64,000 nucleotides of DNA. Origin: Nitrosophilus labii (GTDB lineage Bacteria > Campylobacterota > Campylobacteria > Campylobacterales > Nitratiruptoraceae). Below, in pieces: positions 59,246 through 64,000 of the stretch. A program made the position numbers and the translations under genes. A model generated the notes under the pieces. It was not told the origin of the DNA and did not search any database. It worked only from the letters and a program-made list of their open reading frames with translations. Position 1 is the stretch's first letter. Each line of letters begins with the position of its first letter. The stretch spans positions 1,302,001 to 1,366,000 of the forward strand of contig NZ_AP022826.1 in assembly GCF_014466985.1 (NCBI RefSeq). The letters run 5' to 3'.

Positions 59246-60130
59246 TTATTTCATTGCTTCCATACCGCTGATTATCTCTATCAGCTCGGTAGTAATCGAT
59301 TCTTGTCTTGCTTTATTGTATGAAATTGTCAACTGTTCGACCATCTCTTTAGCGTTATTGGTTGCAGCATCCATTGCCTGCATTCTAGCGCTGTGCTCAG
59401 CTGCTAAAGAGTCAATCAAAGAGTAATACATGTTATACTCTAGATATTTTTTGATTAAAGAATCAAGAACTTTTTCACCATCTTCTGGTTCAAGCTCCAT
59501 CATAGAGTTTGACTCTTTCATCTCTATTTTTGAGATGTCTATAGGCAGGATGTGATCAACTTTCAACTCTTGTACAATCATTGTTTTATATCCGTTATGA
59601 ACCAGGATAATACCGTCTGTTTCACCCTTTAAATATGCGTCAACCGAAACAGAGATAAATTCGGCTGCCTGCTTATAGTCTGGTGAAGCACTGAGCCCGA
59701 CTACTTTGTCGTGAAGTTCTATTCCTTGAAATTGGAAATATTCTATACCTTTTTTCCCAATAGCTCTTAGTCTTATCTTTACTTTTTTGTTTTCATACTC
59801 TTCGATCAAATTTTTAACTGCTTTTATAGTCTGATAGTTAAATCCGCCACATAAACCTTTGTCAGCGGTTATAAAAATAATATCAATTACCGCAGGCAGT
59901 TCTATCTCTTCAAAATATCTTCCCTGTATGCCGCCTACTTTATATTTATGTATAGAATAACTTATCTCCGCTAAAGTATCATTTATGGCGTTAGCAAAGG
60001 CTCTAGAGCGTTTTGCTAGTTCCTCTGTTCTTCTAAGCTTTGCAGTGGAGACTAGCTTCATTGCTCTAGTTGTTTTTTGAGTATTTTTAACACTCGTAAT
60101 TTTTCTTTTTATATCTTTTAAGTTTGCCAT
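59246..60130 (-). CDS. atpG: ATP synthase gamma subunit
   Basis: 294-aa rotor shaft. The N-terminal helix (LKDIKRKITSVKNTQKTTRAMKLVSTAKLRR) and the C-terminal helix (SARMQAMDAATNNAKEMVEQLTISYNKARQESITTELIEI) that form the coiled coil are both canonical. The middle has ITADKGLCGGFN. It lies between atpA and atpD with short gaps. Confidence 0.97.
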   Translation of the reverse strand: MANLKDIKRKITSVKNTQKTTRAMKLVSTAKLRRTEELAKRSRAFANAINDTLAEISYSIHKYKVGGIQGRYFEEIELPAVIDIIFITADKGLCGGFNYQTIKAVKNLIEEYENKKVKIRLRAIGKKGIEYFQFQGIELHDKVVGLSASPDYKQAAEFISVSVDAYLKGETDGIILVHNGYKTMIVQELKVDHILPIDISKIEMKESNSMMELEPEDGEKVLDSLIKKYLEYNMYYSLIDSLAAEHSARMQAMDAATNNAKEMVEQLTISYNKARQESITTELIEIISGMEAMK

Positions 60131-60139
60131 TTGGTATCC

Positions 60140-61657
60140 TTATTCGGCGCTGAATGTTGCCTTGAACTCTACTATTGCCTTATTCATTAACTCTTTTAGC
60201 TCATCATCAAGAGCTTTTTTTGTTCTTATCTGTTCAAAAATCTGTGGATATTTAGCCTCTACAAAAGGATACAATTCAGATTCAAATTTGGTTACTTTTT
60301 CTACAGGAATATCATCTAAATAACCGTTAGCGCCAGCATATATGATAAGTATCTGTTTTTCAACCGCAAGTGGCGAATAAGGTGGCTGCTTAAGTACTTC
60401 AACCATTCTTTGTCCACGCTCAAGCTGCTTTCTACTTGCTTCATCCAAATCTGAAGCAAACTGAGCAAAGGCTTGAAGTTCTCTGTACTGTGCAAGGTCT
60501 AATCTTAGAGTTCCAGACACTTGTTTCATAGCTTTTATCTGAGCGGCACCACCAACTCTTGATACCGATATACCAACGTTAATAGCTGGTCTAATACCCG
60601 CATTGAACAGATCAGACTCCAAGAAAATCTGACCATCCGTGATTGAAATAACGTTAGTAGGAATATATGCTGAAACGTCTCCAGCTTGAGTTTCGATTAT
60701 AGGTAGAGCCGTCAAACTACCAGCACCTAAATCATCACTTAGTTTAGCGGCTCTCTCAAGAAGTCTAGAGTGAATATAGAAAACATCTCCAGGATATGCT
60801 TCCCTACCAGGAGGTCTTCTTAAAATCAAACTCATCTCTCTGTATGCAACAGCATGTTTTGATAGATCATCATAAATAATCAAAGCGTGTCTTCCGTTAT
60901 CTCTAAAATACTCACCGATTGTTACTCCGGTATATGGCGCCAAAAATTGTAAAGTTGATGAATCGGAAGCAGAAGCGTTAACAACTATTGTGTAATCCAT
61001 TGCGCCATGTTCTTCAAGTTTTCTAACAACTTGGGCTACAGTTGACTGCTTTTGGCCTATTGCTACATAGATACAGATAACATCTTGCCCTTTTTGGTTA
61101 ATAATAGTATCTATAGCAACAGTAGTTTTACCGGTTTGTCTGTCACCGATAATAAGCTCCCTTTGACCTCTACCGATTGGAACTAGTGCATCGATTGCTT
61201 TGATACCAGTTTGCAACGGCTCATGAACAGATTTTCTTGCCATAATGCCAGGAGCTTTTTCTTCAACAAATCTAAACTCTGTAGCTTCTATCGGACCTTT
61301 TCCGTCAATAGGCTCTCCAAGAGGGTTAATAACTCTTCCTATCAACGAATCACCTACTGGAGTTCTAAGAAGTTTACCTAACCTCTTAACGCTCATCCCT
61401 TCTCTAATACCTTCACCCTTACCAAGGACAACCACACCTACTGATGACTCCTCTAAGTTAGCAGCCATACCTTTTTCGCCATTTTCAAACTCAAGCATTT
61501 CACCTGCCATTACGTTGTTCAGGCCGTAAACTTTTGCTATTCCGTCGGCGAAAGAGATAACTTTTCCAGTCTCTTCAATGTCGATTTTTATCTCAAAATC
61601 TTCAATTCTCTCTTTAATGATAGAGCTAATCTCATCCGCTTGCAATTTATGTGCCAC
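60140..61657 (-). CDS. atpA: ATP synthase alpha subunit
   Basis: 505-aa non-catalytic nucleotide-binding subunit of F1. Walker [10 protein letters not shown] near residue 170, the arginine finger context ([15 protein letters not shown]) and the N-terminal segment [16 protein letters not shown] are intact. Standard length. Confidence 0.98.
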   Translation of the reverse strand: MAHKLQADEISSIIKERIEDFEIKIDIEETGKVISFADGIAKVYGLNNVMAGEMLEFENGEKGMAANLEESSVGVVVLGKGEGIREGMSVKRLGKLLRTPVGDSLIGRVINPLGEPIDGKGPIEATEFRFVEEKAPGIMARKSVHEPLQTGIKAIDALVPIGRGQRELIIGDRQTGKTTVAIDTIINQKGQDVICIYVAIGQKQSTVAQVVRKLEEHGAMDYTIVVNASASDSSTLQFLAPYTGVTIGEYFRDNGRHALIIYDDLSKHAVAYREMSLILRRPPGREAYPGDVFYIHSRLLERAAKLSDDLGAGSLTALPIIETQAGDVSAYIPTNVISITDGQIFLESDLFNAGIRPAINVGISVSRVGGAAQIKAMKQVSGTLRLDLAQYRELQAFAQFASDLDEASRKQLERGQRMVEVLKQPPYSPLAVEKQILIIYAGANGYLDDIPVEKVTKFESELYPFVEAKYPQIFEQIRTKKALDDELKELMNKAIVEFKATFSAE

Positions 61658-61669
61658 TTTTTCTCCTTT

Positions 61670-62200
61670 CTATATTGCTTTTAGTATATGTTCTATTATC
61701 TGATTTTTAATCCTAGATCTTGAAAAACTTATCTCTATACCTAGGCTCTCAACCTCTACTTTTATACCATCAAATTTATGAGGTACTTTGTGTAAAACAA
61801 TTTTTGAGCCTACTCTTTTACTTAAAGTGTTTTCAATCTCTTTTAACTCTTTGTCACTTAAGTCAAACTCCGAATAAACCTTTCCTTCAAATTTGTTTTC
61901 AACAAAATAGAGTTGTTTTGTTAACTCATCAGAAATTTGAGGAATTAAGTAGACTCTTTTTTTCTCAGCAAGAAGTTTTAAAAAATTTACAAATTTTTTA
62001 TCTGCATCTTTTAAAGAGTCTATTAGAAGTTCGCCTTTTTTTGTTTCATCAATTTCGGGTGAGAGTAGTATTTTTCTTACATCTTTATCTGCAAAGGCCT
62101 TACTTAACTGTTCAAGATATTTACTATATTTTTCCAATTCCTTTTTAGAGGAACTCTCAACTAATGCTTTTACATATCTTTTCGATACCAACTCTACCAT
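61670..62200 (-). CDS. atpH: ATP synthase delta subunit
   Basis: 176-aa peripheral-stalk protein that caps F1. The N-terminal helical domain begins VSKRYVKALVESSSKKELEKYS; the C-terminal part GIKVEVESLGIEISFSRSRIKNQI is typical of OSCP/delta. It starts one base after the atpF stop. Confidence 0.95.
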   Translation of the reverse strand: MVELVSKRYVKALVESSSKKELEKYSKYLEQLSKAFADKDVRKILLSPEIDETKKGELLIDSLKDADKKFVNFLKLLAEKKRVYLIPQISDELTKQLYFVENKFEGKVYSEFDLSDKELKEIENTLSKRVGSKIVLHKVPHKFDGIKVEVESLGIEISFSRSRIKNQIIEHILKAI

Positions 62201-62716
62201 TTATGCAACCTTTTTCACTATAAGATTAACGAACTCTTTTTCGTTGATAACAATATTTTTATCTTCAAATGTCTCTTCAAGAATCTTTTGCACAACTTCT
62301 CTCACCATTTTTCTCTCTTCAAGTTCGCAGTTTTCATTGAAGATTTTCTCAAGTAGTTTTAGCTCTTCTTCAAGATCGTTTTTAATCTTTTCGCTTAAAA
62401 GCATACTCTCTTTTTTAGCGGTTTCTACGATCTCTGCAGCTAATTTCTTAGCATTTTCAAGCTCTTTTTCAGCTCTCTCTTTTTCCTCTTTAGTCTCTTT
62501 GAGCTGTGCTTGAACACTCTCTAGTTTCGCTGCTATAGATTCACTTCTGTCTTTGAAGAAGTTTTTAACTCTATCAGCCAAGAGATAATAGATAATAGCA
62601 ACAAAAATCAAAAAGTTTACGGTTCTCGGCAATATATCCGTAGCACCGCCGCCACTTTCACTTGCAAAAGCGATTGTCCCAAGAGCTAGCACTAAAAACA
62701 GTAATTTTGCTTTCAC
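62201..62716 (-). CDS. atpF: ATP synthase b subunit
   Basis: 171-aa peripheral-stalk subunit. A hydrophobic N-terminus resembling a signal sequence (KAKLLFLVLALGTIAFA) precedes a membrane helix (NFLIFVAIIYYLLADRVKNFF) and a long charged helix. The extra N-terminal hydrophobic stretch is common in this phylum. Paired with b' upstream. Confidence 0.93.
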   Translation of the reverse strand: MKAKLLFLVLALGTIAFASESGGGATDILPRTVNFLIFVAIIYYLLADRVKNFFKDRSESIAAKLESVQAQLKETKEEKERAEKELENAKKLAAEIVETAKKESMLLSEKIKNDLEEELKLLEKIFNENCELEERKMVREVVQKILEETFEDKNIVINEKEFVNLIVKKVA

Positions 62717-62725
62717 CTTTACTCC

Positions 62726-63151
62726 TTATTGTAATTTACTAAATTTTGCCTTTAGAGCCTCTCTGAATAGCGGCGCTTGTGAAAGAAGAACTCCTTTAAG
62801 CTCCTCCTCTTCACTTTTTAACTTCTCTTTAAACTTTTCATACTCAGAAGCTAGTTGAGCTTTTTTCTCATCTAGTTTCTTTTGAGCAAATTCCTTTGCT
62901 TCGTTTACAGCTTCCGCTTTAATCGTAGCTGCTTCAACTTTAGCTTTTGCTATAATCTCTTGAGCCTCTTTTAAAAGCTCTTCTGAACCGCTGCTATTCT
63001 CTTTGGCCTTTTCCATGTCTCTTCTTATGCTCTCATCTCTTGCCGTCATAAAACCAAGAAGAGGTTTGTATAGCCATCTGTTTAAGACTGCAATGAGAAT
63101 AAAAAAGACAACAGCAGTAAAAACCACCAGCCCAAAACTAATATTTAGCAT
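62726..63151 (-). CDS. atpF': ATP synthase b' subunit
   Basis: 141-aa second peripheral-stalk subunit. One N-terminal membrane helix (about 6-26) followed by NRWLYKPLLGFMTARDESIRRDMEKAKE, then a long helix. Two different b-type subunits (b and b') are normal in Campylobacterota. It is 67 bp downstream of parB, as in Cj0102-Cj0101. Confidence 0.92.
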   Translation of the reverse strand: MLNISFGLVVFTAVVFFILIAVLNRWLYKPLLGFMTARDESIRRDMEKAKENSSGSEELLKEAQEIIAKAKVEAATIKAEAVNEAKEFAQKKLDEKKAQLASEYEKFKEKLKSEEEELKGVLLSQAPLFREALKAKFSKLQ

Positions 63152-63218
63152 ATATTCTCCTTTGTCCCTTTCAAATTGATTGAAATTTTATCATATTAAA
63201 TTATATATTTTTATTAAA

Positions 63219-64000
63219 CTAATAGTTTTTTCTTAAAAAACTTTGCAAAAAGTAACTTATTTGGTCACTATTTTTAAACACAATTGTTAATTTATTATCT
63301 TTGATTTTGTATGAAAGTCCACTGTTTTTCATAGCTTTAGAAATTTCACTTAAGTCTAATCTATCGTTTTTTTCTATTCTATTTTCTCTTCTTTTCTCTT
63401 TTCTAACAATATTTTCAACTTCTCTAACGCTTAGTTTTTGGCCGATGATTGAGTCTACTAAAATTTTTTGTTTTTCCTCATCAAGATTTACTAGAACTTT
63501 AGCATGTCCCGTAGTAATTTTCTTATCTTTTAAAGCATTCTGAGCATATTTAGACAATGAAAGAAGTCTTAAAGTGTTAGTTATATGTGTCCTACTTTTG
63601 TGAACAATATTTGAAAGCTCTTCATGAGTAATTCCATAATCTTCAATTAGCGCTTTATATGAGAGTGCTAAATCGATTGGATCTAAATCCTCTCTTTGAA
63701 TATTTTCTATAAGCGCTAATTCTCTATATTTATCCTCTTCTATATCGACAATAACAGCTCTAATTTTCTCTAAACCAGCTATTTTTGAGGCTCTGAGTCT
63801 TCTTTCACCGGCAATTAGCATAAAACCGTCTATATCTTCTATAACTACAATAGGTTGCAAAAGACCATGTTTTTTGATAGATTCTGCTAACTCTTTTAAA
63901 CTCTTTTCATCAAATGTTTTTCTTGGCTGATAAGGATTAACTCTTATGGTATCTATGTCTAATTCTAATATCTTATTTTCATCAATATCAATCTCTTTTT
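63219..64000 (-). CDS. parB: Chromosome partitioning protein ParB (N-terminus outside window)
   Basis: Binds parS sites and spreads on DNA as a CTP switch with ParA. The frame is open to the window edge. The visible part starts [31 protein letters not shown], then has the ParB box GLLQPIVV and [13 protein letters not shown], the [14 protein letters not shown] segment, a helix-turn-helix ([25 protein letters not shown]) and a C-terminal dimerisation region. About 260 residues are visible, so only a short N-terminus is missing. The position upstream of atpF' matches Campylobacter, where parA lies next. Confidence 0.95.
   Translation of the reverse strand, partial: KEIDIDENKILELDIDTIRVNPYQPRKTFDEKSLKELAESIKKHGLLQPIVVIEDIDGFMLIAGERRLRASKIAGLEKIRAVIVDIEEDKYRELALIENIQREDLDPIDLALSYKALIEDYGITHEELSNIVHKSRTHITNTLRLLSLSKYAQNALKDKKITTGHAKVLVNLDEEKQKILVDSIIGQKLSVREVENIVRKEKRRENRIEKNDRLDLSEISKAMKNSGLSYKIKDNKLTIVFKNSDQISYFLQSFLRKNY

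Overview
The window is AT-rich chromosomal DNA from a member of the Campylobacterota (Epsilonproteobacteria), probably a deep-branching, vent-type chemolithotroph of the Nautiliales/Nitratiruptor kind. Two gene blocks support the phylum. The first is ispDF, an HP1021-type orphan regulator, a sulfate adenylyltransferase-like gene and pgpA (21721-25405), which follows the order of Campylobacter jejuni Cj1607-Cj1610. The second is parB, atpF'FHAGDC, tolQR-tolA-tolB-pal-cpoB, slyD, fabD, mtn and a ttcA-like gene (49032-64000), which follows Cj0100-Cj0118. The genus assignment is inference. No rRNA or tRNA gene was seen.

Layout. 1-10369 (minus) is a flagellar cluster running fliG, fliM, fliN, flgF, flgG, flgA, flgH, flgI, a FlgJ-type rod-binding protein, flhA and flhF (cut by the window edge). 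10952-18039 (plus) is a chemotaxis operon: a small CheZ-like phosphatase, cheA without receiver, cheW, cheV, cheY, a soluble CZB-domain chemoreceptor and a PAS protein with two degenerate receptor-tip motifs. 18059-21538 (minus) holds a ParA-like ATPase, mrp and thiC. 21721-25405 is the ispDF-pgpA block. It runs directly into a Bat-type operon (25402-30960) with two VWA proteins, a BatD-like protein, a MoxR ATPase, a DUF58 protein and a small membrane protein. 31059-31796 is a decayed IS256-family transposase carrying two copies of a GC-rich sequence in inverted orientation.

31903-36612 is a CRISPR array with 72 repeats of 30 bp and 71 spacers. Its leader (36613-36788) has a full-consensus sigma-70 promoter and a terminator-like hairpin. 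36789-48854 (minus) is one tightly coupled type I-B cas operon: cas6, cas8b, cas7, a DUF1016/PDDEXK nuclease, cas5, a reverse transcriptase, cas3, a Phd-type antitoxin, a PIN toxin, cas4, a tail-anchored coiled-coil protein, cas1 and cas2. Nearly every junction is a 4-nt ATGA or similarly short overlap. The four kinds of extra gene (nuclease, reverse transcriptase, toxin-antitoxin pair, membrane protein) therefore look like integrated parts of the system.

How it may work together. Cas6, Cas8b, Cas7 and Cas5 should process and carry crRNA, Cas3 should degrade targets, and Cas4, Cas1 and Cas2 should add spacers. The reverse transcriptase has an intact catalytic triad and a long helical C-terminal extension like Abi/DRT defence enzymes. 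It is translationally linked to both cas5 and cas3. The toxin-antitoxin pair has its own promoter overlapped by a palindromic operator just upstream of the adaptation genes, so antitoxin feedback could set adaptation-gene expression separately from interference genes. This composite locus is the best candidate in the window for a previously undescribed system.
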